The notes below the pieces were generated by a model, which saw nothing but the letters and a program-made list of their open reading frames with translations, searched no databases and was not told the origin of the DNA. A stretch of DNA of 64,000 nt, from assembly GCF_011386835.1 (NCBI RefSeq), contig NC_088800.1, positions 53,039,439-53,103,438 on the forward strand, given 5' to 3'. Of the stretch, positions 11,102-21,886 are shown piece by piece. Numbering within the stretch: the first letter of the stretch is position 1; each line of letters starts with the position of its first letter. This DNA is from Chrysemys picta bellii. Taxonomy: Eukaryota > Chordata > Testudines > Emydidae. A program made the position numbers and the translations under genes.

Positions 11102-12109
11102 CTTGTTAGGGCAAAATACAGCCATCTGCAATTACATAGGCCAACACTTTCAAACCTAGGAACCTAAAGCTAGACTCCTAAGTCCATATTTAGGTACCTA
11201 TTTAAAAGTGATTTGATTTGCAGGGAAGCTGAGCATCCACAGAACCCATGAAGTCAAGGGGAGCTGCTGGTGCTCATCACCTCTGCAAATCAGGCCATTT
11301 GTATTTCAGTGCCGCCATGTGGATTTAGGAGCATTACTTCACAAGCATTTTGGACATAGTGTCATTTTTTTATTTGGTAAAGTGTTATGAAGAAGGAAGA
11401 TGGTTCTTCTTCAGAACTGAAGAAAATCAGGTGGTAAACAAGCTCCTTGTGCAGAGTTTTCTAGGTGAACCAGGAAGTTTCCCACTCTGCAGTCTCAGCA
11501 CCCCCACCCTGTGCAACACATGATTTACAAAGGGCTGTCTCCTTATGCAAGGAAAAGTCTCACTCATTTCACTGGCTGTTGTGCTGATGTGAGGAGTGCA
11601 GACCTAGGCTCATTCTTGTCTATCTCGGTTTGATTGGAAGCCCTGTTTTAATGATTATCTCGGTTTCCTTGGACTGAGATGTGGAAGGAAACAAGTCCTC
11701 ACTCTGCATTTGTTAGCAACAAGTCAGAGACCGTTTATTAAGGGCAAATGCAAGGGAAGACTGCGTTCGGACAGGGGGTCCCCTGACCTTAGGCAGATCT
11801 TTCCCCTACAAGCAATATAAGATAAGTATTTATACTTTGCCGTTACATACATCAACGGCTAACGGTTATCCTTTGTTTATACAAATTCCCTCCAGATGCT
11901 ACCTTATCTCAAGGTTTCTGCTTAAGTCAGCATTCCATCCTTATCAACTAAAAGCAAGGTGAGAACAGCATCTCTTACAACTCTCGTGTTGTTAGGGTTA
12001 GGGTTTCCTTTTGCTCAATCCTTAAATGGTCTAAAGACATCTACCCCCAGATCCTCCTTTTTCTCTTACTTTTCTGCTTCCAAAGAGATTTGACAATGCC
12101 AAATGCATA
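11102..12109. other. Intronic sequence, nothing firm seen
   Basis: No exon was found. The 11720-11830 stretch (accgtttattaagggcaaat onward) could be the polyadenylation region of an LTR read in reverse, but no borders are visible. Confidence 0.4.
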
Positions 12110-12354
12110 CTCATTCAACTGTGTTGTTCATGTCCATTTCAATCGGGTGTGTGCGCGCGTGCATGCACGGCAGTTGGAAAACTTTTCCCCTAGCAGCATC
12201 CATTGGGTTGCCCTGGGCGCCCCCTGGAATCGCGCCTTCATGACACTCAATATAGAGCCCTGCCCACCCGCCACCCTCTCAGTTCTGTCTTGCCGGCTAC
12301 TCTGACAGATGGGTAGAAGGATGGATATTGGAATGGACATGAACAACACATCTC
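12110..12354 (+). mobile_element. DIRS terminal-repeat stub, left part (interrupted by CR1)
   Basis: This has the tgttgttcatgtccatt inverted repeat on the left, a GC-rich core with tcaatatagag and cagttctgtcttgccggc, and ggaatggacatgaacaacac on the right at 12331-12350. It is the same short structure as 17375-17653. It carries only terminal DNA and no gene. The sequence stops at acatctc (12354), where a CR1 begins, and resumes at 14720. Confidence 0.7.
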
Positions 12355-14719
12355 AGTTTTTGGAAAGTGTAGGGGACAATTTCCTTGTGCAAGTGCTGAA
12401 GGAACCAACTAGGGGCAGAGCTCTTCTTGACCTGCTGCTCACAAACAGGGAAGAATTAGTAGGGGAAGCAAAAGTGGATGGGAACCTGGGAGGCAGTGAC
12501 CATGAGATGGTCGAGTTCAGGATCCTGACACAAGGAAGAAAGGAGAGCAGCAGAATATAGACCCTGGACTTCAGAAAAGCAGACTTTGATTCCCTCAGGG
12601 AACTGATGGACAGGATCCCCTGGGAGAATAACATGAGGGGGAAAGGACTCCAGGAGAGCTGGCTGTATTTTAAAGAATCCTTATTGAGGTTGCAGGAACA
12701 AACCATCCCGATGTGTAGAAAGAATAGTAAATATGGCAGGCGACCAACTTGGCTTAACAGTGAAATCCTTGCTGATCTTAAACACAAAAAAGGAAGCTTA
12801 CAAGAAGTGGAAGAGTGGACAAATGACCAGGGAGGAGTATAAAAATATTGCTCAGGCATGCAGGAGTGAAATCAGGAAGGCCAAATCACACTTGGAGTTG
12901 CAGCTAACAAGAGATGTTCAGAGTAACAAGAAGGGTTTCTTCAGGTACATTAGCAACAAGAAGAAAGTCAAGGAAAGTGTGGGCCCCTTACTGAATGAGG
13001 GAGGCAACCTAGTGACAGAGGATGTGGAAAAAGCTCATGTACTCAATGCTTTTTTTGCCTCTGTCTTCACGAACAAGGTCAGGTCCCAGACTACTACACT
13101 GGGCAACACAGCATGGGGAGGAGGTGACCAGCCCTCTGTCGAGAAAGAAGTGGTTCAGGCCTATTTAGAAAAGCTGGACGAGCACAAGTCCATGGGGCTG
13201 GATGCGCTGCATCCGAGGGTGCTAAAGGAGTTGGCAGATGTGATTGCAGAGCCATTGGCTATTATCTTTGAAAACTCATGGCGATCGGGGGAGGTCCTGG
13301 ATGACTGGAAAAAAGCTAATGTAGTGCCCATCTTTAAAAAAGGGAAGAAGGAGGATCTGGGGAACTCTAGTCCAGTCAGCCTCACCTCAGTCCCTGGAAA
13401 AATCATGGAGCAGATCCTCAAGGAATCAATTCTGAAGCACTTAGAGCAGAGGAAAGCGATCAGGAACAGTCAGCATGGATTCACCAAGGGCAAGTCATGC
13501 CTGACTAACCTAATTGCTTTCTATGACGAGATAACTGGCTCTGTGGATGAGGGGAAAGCAATGGATATGTTATTCCTTGACTTTAGCAAAGCCTTTGATA
13601 CGGTCTCCTACAGTATTCTTGCCGTCAAGTTAAAGAAGTATGGGCTGGATGAATGGACTATAAGGTGGATAGAAAGCTGGCTAGATCGTCGGGCTCAACG
13701 GGTAGTGATCAATGGCTCCATGTCTAGTCATGTCTGGTATCAAGCAGAGTGCCACAAGGGTCGGTCCTGGGGCCGGTTTTGTTCAATATCTTCATTAATG
13801 ATCTGGAGGATGGCGTGGACTGCACCCTCAGCAAGTTTGCAGATGACACTAAACTGGGAGGAGTGGTAGATACGCCGGAGGGTAGGGATAGGATACAGAG
13901 GGACCTAGACAAATTAGAGGATTGTCCCAAAAGAAACCTGATGAGGTTCAACAAGGACAAGTGCAGAGTCCTGCACTTAGGATGGAAGAATCCCATCCAC
14001 TGCTACAAACTAGGGACCGAATGGCTAGGCAGCAGTTCTGCAGAAAAGGACCTAGGGGTTACAGTGGACGAGAAACTGGATATGAGTCAACAGTGTGCCC
14101 TCGTTGCCAAGAAGGCTAATGGCATTTTGGGCTGTATATGTAGGGGCATTGCCAGCAGATCAAGGGACGTGATCATTCCCCTCTATTCGACATTGGTGAG
14201 GCCTCATCTGGAGTACTGTGTCCAGTTTTGGGCCCCACACTACAAGAAGGATGTGGAAAAATTAGAAAGAGTCCAGCGGAGGGCAACAAAAATGATTAGG
14301 GGCCTGGAGCACATGACTTATGAGGAGAGGCTGAGGGAACTGGGATTGTTTAGTCTGCAGAAGAGAAGAATGAGGGGGGATGTGGATAGCTGCTTTCAAC
14401 TACCTGAAAGGGGATTCCAAAGAGGATGGATCTAGACTCTTCTCAGTGGTAGCAGATGACAGAACAAGAAGTAATGGTCTCAAGTTGCAGTGCGGGAGGT
14501 TTAGGTTGGATATTAGGAAAAACTTTTTCACTAGGAGGGTGGTGAAGCACTGGAATAGGTTACTAGGGAGGTGGTGGAATCTCCTTACTTAGAGGTTTTT
14601 AAGGTCAGGCTTGACACAGCCCTGTCTCGGATGATTTAGTTGGGGATTGGTTCTGCTTTGAGCAGGGGGTTGTACTAGATGACCTCCTGAGGTCCCTTCC
14701 AACCCTGGTATTCTATGAT
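12355..14719 (+). mobile_element. CR1 LINE, 2.4 kb, inserted in a DIRS stub
   Basis: This CR1 copy retains the end of the endonuclease domain, the whole reverse transcriptase region and the 3' UTR. Its 3' end reads ccaaccctggtattctatga, the CR1 tail. The left border falls exactly where the DIRS stub breaks off and the right border where it resumes. A possible 4-bp duplication, atct, is shared by both sides. The subfamily matches the copies at 5.1 and 41.7 kb. Confidence 0.85.
12358..14592 (+). pseudogene. CR1 ORF2 remnant (endonuclease C-terminus and reverse transcriptase)
   Basis: In order: the endonuclease C-terminus with LLDLLLTNRE and GGSDHEMVEF (12390-12540), the linker with RPTWLNSEILADLKHKK, and the reverse transcriptase from KNIAQACRSEIRKAKS (about 12842). 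Polymerase motifs visible are [44 protein letters not shown] and the catalytic FADDTKLGG (about 13835). The C-terminal [20 protein letters not shown] follows. An in-frame stop at 12558-12560 and frame changes near 12840, 13745 and 14385 break it. In a live CR1 this protein nicks DNA and copies its own RNA at the nick. This copy cannot make it. Confidence 0.85.
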
Positions 14720-14754
14720 CTTGAAGAACAACAGTTACGAGAAGGTGAGTAACG
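14720..14754 (+). mobile_element. DIRS stub, right part after CR1
   Basis: Reads cttgaagaacaacagttacg and then agaaggtgagtaacg, the continuation of the stub cut at 12354. In intact stubs acatctcgaagaac is uninterrupted. It abuts the terminal repeat of the next DIRS copy directly. Confidence 0.65.
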
Positions 14755-14934
14755 TTTTTTTCTTCTTCGAGTGCTTGTTCATATCCATTCCAAACAGGTG
14801 ACTCACAAGCCCAAGTTCAGACGGTGGGGTCGGAGTCGTCCACTGATTGGAGCACTTCTCTACCAAAGGCTGCATCGTCTCTGGCCTGCTGGGTAATTGC
14901 ATAGTGTGTGGTGAAAGTGTGTATCTATGGAGGA

Positions 14935-16268
14935 TCACGTCGCTGCTCTGCAGATTTCCTGGGTGGGAACCTGCACCAGGAATGCTGTTGAAGAGGCCTG
15001 AGCCCTGGTGGGGTGGGTAGTGATTGGGGGAGCAGGCACACCTGCCAGCTTGTAGCACTCACGGATGCAGGACATGATCCATGATGAAATCTTTTGAGAA
15101 GAGTCAGGAAGAGCCTTCATTCTGTTCACCACTGCCTCAAATAACTGGACGGACTTTCGGAATGGCTTCGTTCTCTCGACGTAGAAGGCTAGCGCTCTGC
15201 GGACATCCAATGAGTGAAGCCTTTGCTCCCTGCCACTCAAGTGCGGCTTAGGATAGGATACTGGGAGGAATATGTCCTGGTTGATGTGAAACTATGACAC
15301 AACCTTCGGGAGGAAAGCCTGGTGAGGCCTGAGCTGAATACAGTGTAAGGAGATTCTGATGTTAAGGCTTTCAGCTTAGACATCCTCCTGGATGAGGTTA
15401 TCACTACCAGAAACGCCACCTTGTCTGAGAGATAGAGCAGGGAACACATTGCCAAAGGTTCAAAGGGCGGACCCATGAGTCTGGAAAGGACTGGATTGAG
15501 ATCCCAAGTGGGGATAGGCTGTCGGACATGTGGGAATAGCCTGTCGAGATCTTTAAGGAAGCGGCTGACCATAGAGTTAGCAAAGACAGAGCGGCCCTCT
15601 GCGCCTGGGTGGAAGAAGATGGTGGCCAAGTGGACCCTTATTGATGACATGGACAGCCCCTGCTGCTTGAGATGGAGAAGATAGTCCAGTATAAGCGGTA
15701 CAGAGGTGAGCGTCGGGGACGAACGGTGCTGCGCAGACCAGATTGAAAATCTCTTCCACTTGGCAAGGTAAGTGGCCCTCGTGGAAGGTTTCCTACGGCC
15801 AAGAAGGACTTGTCTAACCGGATCCAAGCAGGAGAGCTCCCTCGGGTTCAGCCATGGAGTTTCCATGCTATAAGGTGTAGTGACTTGAGGTTTGGGTGTT
15901 GGAGATGGCCATGATCCTGTATTAGTAGATCTGGGAAGAGCGGCAAGATGACTGGAGCTTCCACAGACATTTCCAGGAGTACTGTGTACCAGTGCTGGCG
16001 GGGCCAGGCTGGAGCTATCAATATGATTGAGGCTTGCTCCCTCCGTACCTTGAGGAGCAGCTTCTGGATGAGAGGGATAGGTGGAAACACATATAGGAGA
16101 TGGCCTCCCCATGGGAGGAGGAATGCGTCCACGATGGAGCCCAGGCTGTGATTCAGGAAGGAACAAAACTGCTGGCACTTCCTGTTGTGTTGCGTGGCAA
16201 ACAGATCTATCTGGGGAAAACCCCACTGATGGAAGATTGAGTTTGCAACATCCAGGTGAAGGGACCAC
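14935..16268 (-). pseudogene. Copy B tyrosine recombinase remnant
   Basis: The frame 15237-16268 runs through the RKPSTRATYLAKWKRFSIW entry motif of DIRS recombinases, an SSIRVHLATI helix and the first active-site Arg region, mutated here to SSRRMSKLKAL where copy A has RVSELRAL. The frame then breaks. 14935-15240 continues with HSLDVRRALAFYVERTKPFR and the His-rich segment. In an intact element this enzyme integrates the circular DNA product without an endonuclease. Confidence 0.75.
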
Positions 16269-16307
16269 TTGTGGCCGTGGAATGACCTGCTGAGATAGTC
16301 CACCAAC

Positions 16308-17374
16308 TCATTCTGTACTCCAGGGAGGTACGATGCTTGCAGATGTATCCAACGCTCTACATAGAAGTCCCACAGCATGAGAGCTTCCTGGCACGGGGGA
16401 GAGGAGCGCCCACCCCCGTTTGTTGATATAAAACATTGTCATGGTGTTTTCTGTCATAACCGATACACATCTCCCTGCTAAGTGAGCTCGGAAAGTCTGG
16501 CATGCAGGGCAGACTGCTCTCAACTCTCTGACATTGATGTGGACAGTGAGTTCCGCCTGAGACCAGAGGCCCTGTGTCCTGAGGTCTCCCAAATGTGCTC
16601 CCCAGCCAGAGGCTGACACATCCGTCACTAGCGAGAGAGATGGCTGAGGGCCGGGGACGGAGACCCCTGCACACACTACCTGCGGATCGAGACACCGCAG
16701 GAAGAAGTTGAGTACCGGGCGAGGCAGGGTTTACAATCTTATCCAAGCTGTCCCGGACTGGCCGATACACTAAAGCTAGCCACGACTGTAGAGGTCGAAG
16801 TCTGAGTCTGGCATGCTGTACTATGTAGATACATGTGTCCCAGGAGTTTCAGGCAATTCCTTGCTGTAGTGGTGGGGAACTGCCTGAGACTTCGTATGAT
16901 GTCACTGAGGACCGAAACCTTGCTTCCGGCAGGTATGCCCTGGCTTGTGTCGAGTCTAGTACGGCCCCTATAAACTCTATCCTCTCAACAGGGGACAGAG
17001 TTGATTTCCCCTCGTTCAAAAGAAGGCCCAGTTCGTTGAACATCATTCTTATGAAGTCATCTTGTGCCTCCACTTGAGACCTGGAGCAGCCCTTGATCAG
17101 CCAGTCATCGAGGTACGGGAACACCTGTACCTGTTGCTTGCGCAGGAACGTGGCCACGACTGCCATGCACTTGGTGAACACTCAAGGTGCCACTGACAGG
17201 CCAAATGGGAGGTCTGTGAACTGATAGTGGTTGTTTTTCATCACAAACCTGAGGTATTTTCTGTGGGGGCAGAGTTACTGCTATGTGAAATTATGCGTCC
17301 TTCAAGTTGAGGGTGGCATATCAGTCTCTTGGATCTAATGAAAGGATGATGGAGGCCAAAGAGACCATGCGGAA
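16308..17374 (-). pseudogene. Copy B reverse transcriptase/RNase H, second half
   Basis: The frame at 16849-17181 has FTKCMAVVATFLRKQ and the catalytic FPYLDDWLI box. 16308-16676 has the RNase H start SLVTDVSASGWGAHLGDLR and MFYINKRG. Stops separate the pieces. The 5' portion of the same polymerase lies 6.5 kb away at 23861-24060. Confidence 0.8.
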
Positions 17375-17653
17375 GAAACGGTTACTCACCTTCTTGTAAC
17401 GGTTGTTCTTCGAGATGTGTTGTTCATGTCCATTCCAAGCCGGTGTGTGCGCGCAGTGTGCACGCCAGCCGGAAGATTTTACCATAGCAGCGTCCGTAGG
17501 GTCGGCTCCGGCGCCCCCTGGAGTGGCGCCTTCATGGTGCTGTATATAGGAGCCAGCTGACCCCCCACCCCCTCAGTTCCTTCTTGCTGATACTCTGACA
17601 GAGGGGTAGGAGGGTGGGTATTGGAATGGACATGAACAACACATCTCGAAGAA
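17375..17653. mobile_element. DIRS terminal-repeat stub 1
   Basis: A 279-bp unit with long inverted ends: left ggttactcacc, then gttgttcttcgagatgtgtt and catgtccattcca; right ggaatggacatgaacaacac followed by atctcgaagaa. The core has gctgtatataggagc (TATA-like) and cagttccttcttgctgatac. No coding capacity. It is the first of three DIRS units lying head to tail inside copy B. Confidence 0.75.
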
Positions 17654-18210
17654 AAGACGGTTACTCACCGTTGTAACTGTTGTTCTTCGAGATGTGTTGC
17701 TCATATCCATTCCATTAGGTGTGTGCGCGCCGCGTGCACGATCGTCGGAAGATTTTCTACCCTAGCAACACCGGCGGGTCGGCTGTGGAGCCCCCAGAGT
17801 GGCGCCTTCATGGCGCTGAATATATACCCCAGCCGACCCGGTGCCCCCTCAGTTCCTTCTTACCGCCCCTGACGATCGTTGGAACTGTGGAGCGCGGCAT
17901 AGCTGTTCTCCACTCTCCCTAGCTTAGTTAGTTATTCGCAGTTATAGTTATAGTTCTAGTGTTCACTGGTGGTGGCATCAGTGAACGCAAGGGAGCGCCA
18001 CGGTCAGCAGGCCGCAGCGCCCAAATCGAAGGAGGCTAAGCGCCTCGATTTGTTCGGCCGTAAAGTTTACTCAGCCGGAGGACTGCAACTTAGAGCGGCT
18101 AACCAGCAGGCGCTCTTGAGCCGCTATAACTTTAACTCCTGGAACTCTATGGGGAAGTTCAAGGAGTTGGTTTTGCTGCAGTTCCTGAGTGCGAGAAGGT
18201 GAGTAACCGT
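17654..18210 (+). mobile_element. DIRS copy C, plus strand, internally deleted
   Basis: It starts with acggttactcaccgttgtaa and the cgagatgtgttgctcatatc terminal repeat, has a TATA-like gaatatataccc near 17820, and carries one gag segment, 17969-18202. That segment reads KRLDLFGRKVYSAGGLQLRA, matching copy A's KVYSTGGLQLRIANQQA in gag. Everything between the leader and mid-gag, and everything after, is deleted. It ends with gcgagaaggtgagtaaccg. It lies on the strand opposite to copies A and B. Confidence 0.75.
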
Positions 18211-18270
18211 TTCTTCTTCTTCGAGTGATTGTTCATGTCCATTCCAAGCAGGTGACTCACAAGCCCAAGT

Positions 18271-19260
18271 CTAGGTGGTGGGGTTGGAGGTCACTGCAGA
18301 CTGGAGGACTGCGCGGCCAAATCCAGCATCCTCGCTGGCTTGGTGCGTAATGGCGTAGTGAGCCGTAAAGGTGTGGATTGAGGACCAGGTGGCCGCTCTA
18401 CAAATTTCCTGTGTTGGGATGTGGGCCAGGAACACAGCTGAAGAGGCCTGCGCTCTTGTGGAGTGGGCCGTGATAGGCGGGGCTGGTACATTGGCCCGAC
18501 TGTAGCACTCCTTGATGCAGGTTCTGATCCAAGCCGAGATCCTCTGTGACGTAACCGGGAGCCCCTTCCTACTGTCGGCCACAGCAACAAAAAGTTGGGT
18601 CGATTTCCTGAAGGGTCTTGTCCTTTCTATATAGAACGTGAAAACCCTGCGAACATCCAGAGAATGCAGCCTGCACTCCTTAGCCGAGGAGTGCGGTTTG
18701 GGATAAAAAACAGGGAGAAAAATGTCTTGACCCATGTGAAACGGGGAAACCAACTTAGGTAGGAACGCAGGGTGCGGCCTGAGTTGGACCTTGTCCGTGT
18801 GGAAGACAGTGTATGGAGGCTCGGATGTCAGAGCTCTGAGTTCCGATACTCTCCACGTTGATGTGATAGCCACCAAGAACACAATCTTATATGAGAGGTA
18901 TAACAGCGAGCATGAAGCCAGCGGCTTGAATGGGGGCACCGTGAGGACAGACAGGACCAAATTGAGGTCCCAAGCAGGGACAGGTTGATGGATATGCAGG
19001 AACAATCTGTCGAGGCCGTTGAGGAATCGTCCAACAAGTGGGTTTGCAAACACTGAGGTCCCCCCCTCTCCAGGGTGGAATGCGGAGATTGCAGCAAGGT
19101 GTACTCGAATCGATGAGAGAGTTAGTCCCAGGTGTCTCAGATGTAGCAAATAGTCCAAGATGAGAGGGATCGGGGCGAGCAAGGGGCCCTGACCGCGTTG
19201 TGTAACCCAGAGGGAGAAGCGCTTTCACTTGGCCAAATATGTAGACCTTGTCGAGGGCTT
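18271..19260 (-). pseudogene. Copy A tyrosine recombinase
   Basis: The frame 18271-19182 encodes about 303 residues. In order it has the N-terminal core-binding helices (LILDYLLHLRHLGLTLSSIR), the active-site Arg in TWRVSELRALTSE, HSLDVRRVFTFYIERTRPF, the HxxR box in AHSTRAQASSAVF, and the likely nucleophile Tyr in IHTFTAHYAITH. These are the residues expected of a DIRS recombinase. The N-terminal SRKPSTRSTYLAK is in the frame ending the polymerase (near 19225), so the start is separated from the body by a frame change. It may be one indel from intact. Role: integrates the element's DNA circle by site-specific recombination. Confidence 0.82.
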
Positions 19261-19316
19261 CCTGCTGCCCAACAGGACCCATCTGACCTGATGGGAGCAT
19301 CGTAACTCCAGTGGGT

Positions 19317-20979
19317 TTAGCCATGGAGCATCCAAGCTGTAAGGTGGAGCGACTCCAGGTTCCGGTGAAGGAGGCGACCGTGATCCTGCGTGATCAAGTC
19401 CGGTAGTAGGGGCAACCTGATTGGAACCCTCGTAGACATGTGTAGGAGAGATGCGTACCAATGCTGGCATGGCCACGCAGGAACTATGAGGATGAGTCGA
19501 GCGTGATCTCTGCGGGCCTTGAGGATCACCTTGTGAATCAAGGGAATCGGGGGGAAGGCATAAAGAAGCCCGTCTGCCCAAGAGAGGAGAAGAGCATCTG
19601 ATAGGGATCCCTGACTGCGTCCCATGAGGGAGCAGAATTGACGACACTTCCTGTTCTCGTTGGAAGCAACCAAGTCCACCTGGGGATGACCCCAGAGACG
19701 GAAAATTGAGAGAACTACATCCCAGCGGATAGACCACTCGTGACCCTGGAAAGAGCGGCTGAGAGTGTCCGCGAGCGCGTTGTGCGTGCCGGGGAGGTAG
19801 GATGCTATCAGGTGAATTACGTTCTGTACGCAAAAGTCCCATAATGCCTGGGCCTCCTGACAAAGGGGAGAAGAGCGAGCACCACCCTGTCTGTTGATAT
19901 AAAACATCGTTGGAGTATTGTCTGTGAGGACAGAAACGCACCTGTCCGCGAGCTGGGACTTGAATGCCATGCATGCGAGGCATACCGCTCGTAATTCCCT
20001 GACATTGATGTGCAGTGAAAGATCCTCCCTCGACCAAAGACCTTGGGTCCGGAGGTGGCCCAGATGTGCATCCCTGATCCGACGCGTCCGTTACCAGGGT
20101 CAGAGAGGGCTCTGGTTCGAGGAAAGGGACCCCCGCGCAGACCACCCGTGGGTTGAGCCACCAATGGAGGGAGTCTAACACCGGACGAGGTAACGTTACC
20201 ACTAAGTCTAGGGAGTCCCTGACTGACCGATAAACCCCTGCCAACCAAGATTGGAGAGGGCGCAGTCTGAGCCTGGCGTGTCTCACGACGTAGGTACATG
20301 TTGCCATGTGCCCTAGTAATTTGAGGCAGCTTCTTACTGTGGTGGTAGGGTAACTTTGGAGGCCGAGAATGATGTTGGACAAAGTTCGGAACCTGGCCTC
20401 TGGGAGATATGCTCTGGCTTGTGTCGAGTCCAGAAGTGCTCCTATGAACTCGATTCTTTGTGTTGGAGAAAGAGTGGACTTGGCCTCGTTGATTAAGAGG
20501 CCGAGGGAGCTGAAGGTGTGCCTGATGAAGACCACCTGAACCTCCACGAGTGCCTTGGTTCTGCCCTTGATGAGCCAATCGTCCAGGTAAGGGAATACCT
20601 GGATCCCTTGCCTGCGGAGGAAGGCTGCCACGACTGCCATGCACTTTGTGAAGACCCTTGGGGCTGCTGATAGGCCGAAGGGTAGAACCGTGAACTGTAG
20701 ATGAACGTTGCCGGCGAGAAACCTGAGGTAACGCCTGTGGTGAGGGATTATTGCGATATGGAAGTATGCATCCTGTAAGTCGAGGGCGACATACCAGTCT
20801 CCTGGATCCAGGGAGGGAATGATGGAGGAGAGGGAGACCATGCGGAACTTGAGCTTCTTGACAAACTTGTTGAGGCGTCGCAAGTCCAGAATAGGTCTGA
20901 GGCCCCTTTTTACTTTCGGTATTAGGAAATATCGAGAATAGAAGCCCTTGCCCCGTAGTTCTCGAGGCACCTCCTCCAC
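19317..20979 (-). pseudogene. Copy A reverse transcriptase and RNase H
   Basis: From the Met at 20979: GLRPILDLRRLNKF (about residues 26-39), VALDLQDAYFHI (64-75, motif A), LPFGLSAAPRVFTK (99-112) and the catalytic FPYLDDWLI (129-137). RNase H starts at LTLVTDASDQG (about 20080) and then the frame shifts. The remainder is read in the frame 19317-19970 with VLTDNTPTMFYINRQGG and ALADTLSRSFQGHEWS, which includes the His/Asp-bearing C-terminal RNase H motifs. One shift near 20070 is the only obvious break. It copies element RNA and removes it from the hybrid. Confidence 0.85.
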
Positions 20980-21364
20980 TGCCCCTGCTGTAAGGAGGGA
21001 CTGAACTTCTTGAAGGAGAAGTTGCTCGTGAGAGGGGTCCCTGAAGAGGGATGGGGAGGGGAGCTAGTGGGGCGGGAGGGAGGAAAACTGGTTAGAATAT
21101 CCCTCCTCTACCGTGCGAAGCATCCAAGCGTCTGACATGATCCGGGCCCACGCACGATAGAAGAGGGACAGACGTGATGAAAAGGTAAGGATGGGAGGAT
21201 CCAGAGATCTCACCGGTAGGCCGTCCTCGACCGAGCCCTCAAAATGGTGGTCTAGGTCCCTGCGGAGGCCTTGGTTGGGTAGAAGACTGGCCGAAGGGCT
21301 GCTGTTGTTGACTCCTCCTGCCAGTCCTCGGCCTTCTGCGCAAGGCATCACCCCGATTTTGAGG

Positions 21365-21850
21365 TTAGTACTGACGTGGGGCCTGCAGCGGCCTAAACTG
21401 CCTACACTGAGTAACCGGGGTGTGTAGGCCTAAAGAACGGAGGGTGGTCCGCGAGTCCTTTAGGCTACGGAGCCGTTTGTCTGTCTTTTCTGAGAAAAGC
21501 GTGGGCCCTTCAAAGGGTAAGTCCTGGATAGTCTGTTGGACTTCGTGAGGAAGGCCAGAAACTTGAAGCCAGGCTCCGCGCCTCATGACCAGACCAGTAG
21601 CCAACGTGCGCGAGGCCGAATCGACTGTGTCCAAGGCTGCCTGGAGGGAAGCTTGAGTAATCAATCTGCCCTCCTCAACAAGGGCCGAGAACTCGGTTCG
21701 TGAGTCCTGCGGGAGGAGGTCCGTAAACCTAGACAAAGCCGAGCATGTGTTGTGTCCATACCGGCTCACTATGGCCTGCTGATTGGCAATACGCAACTGT
21801 AGGCCCCCTGTTGAATAGACCTTGTGTCCGAAGAAGTCCAACTTTTTCGC
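21365..21850 (-). pseudogene. Copy A gag-like region, C-terminal part
   Basis: The frame reads LDFFGHKVYSTGGLQLRIAN and then RFTDLLPQDSRTEFSALVEE, helix-rich and typical of turtle-type DIRS gag. It is separated from the upstream gag frame by a stop near 21880. The same block is kept in copy C on the plus strand. The region 20980-21364 links it to the polymerase and is also open in part (21064-21351). Confidence 0.65.
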
Positions 21851-21886
21851 CTCTCTATTTTTAGGTGTGGATCCCTGAAAACCTTG

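Noticed and set aside
11993..12008. gttagggttagggtttcc, resembling telomeric TTAGGG repeats
   Set aside because: Only two and a bit units, easily due to chance. Not evidence of an interstitial telomere.
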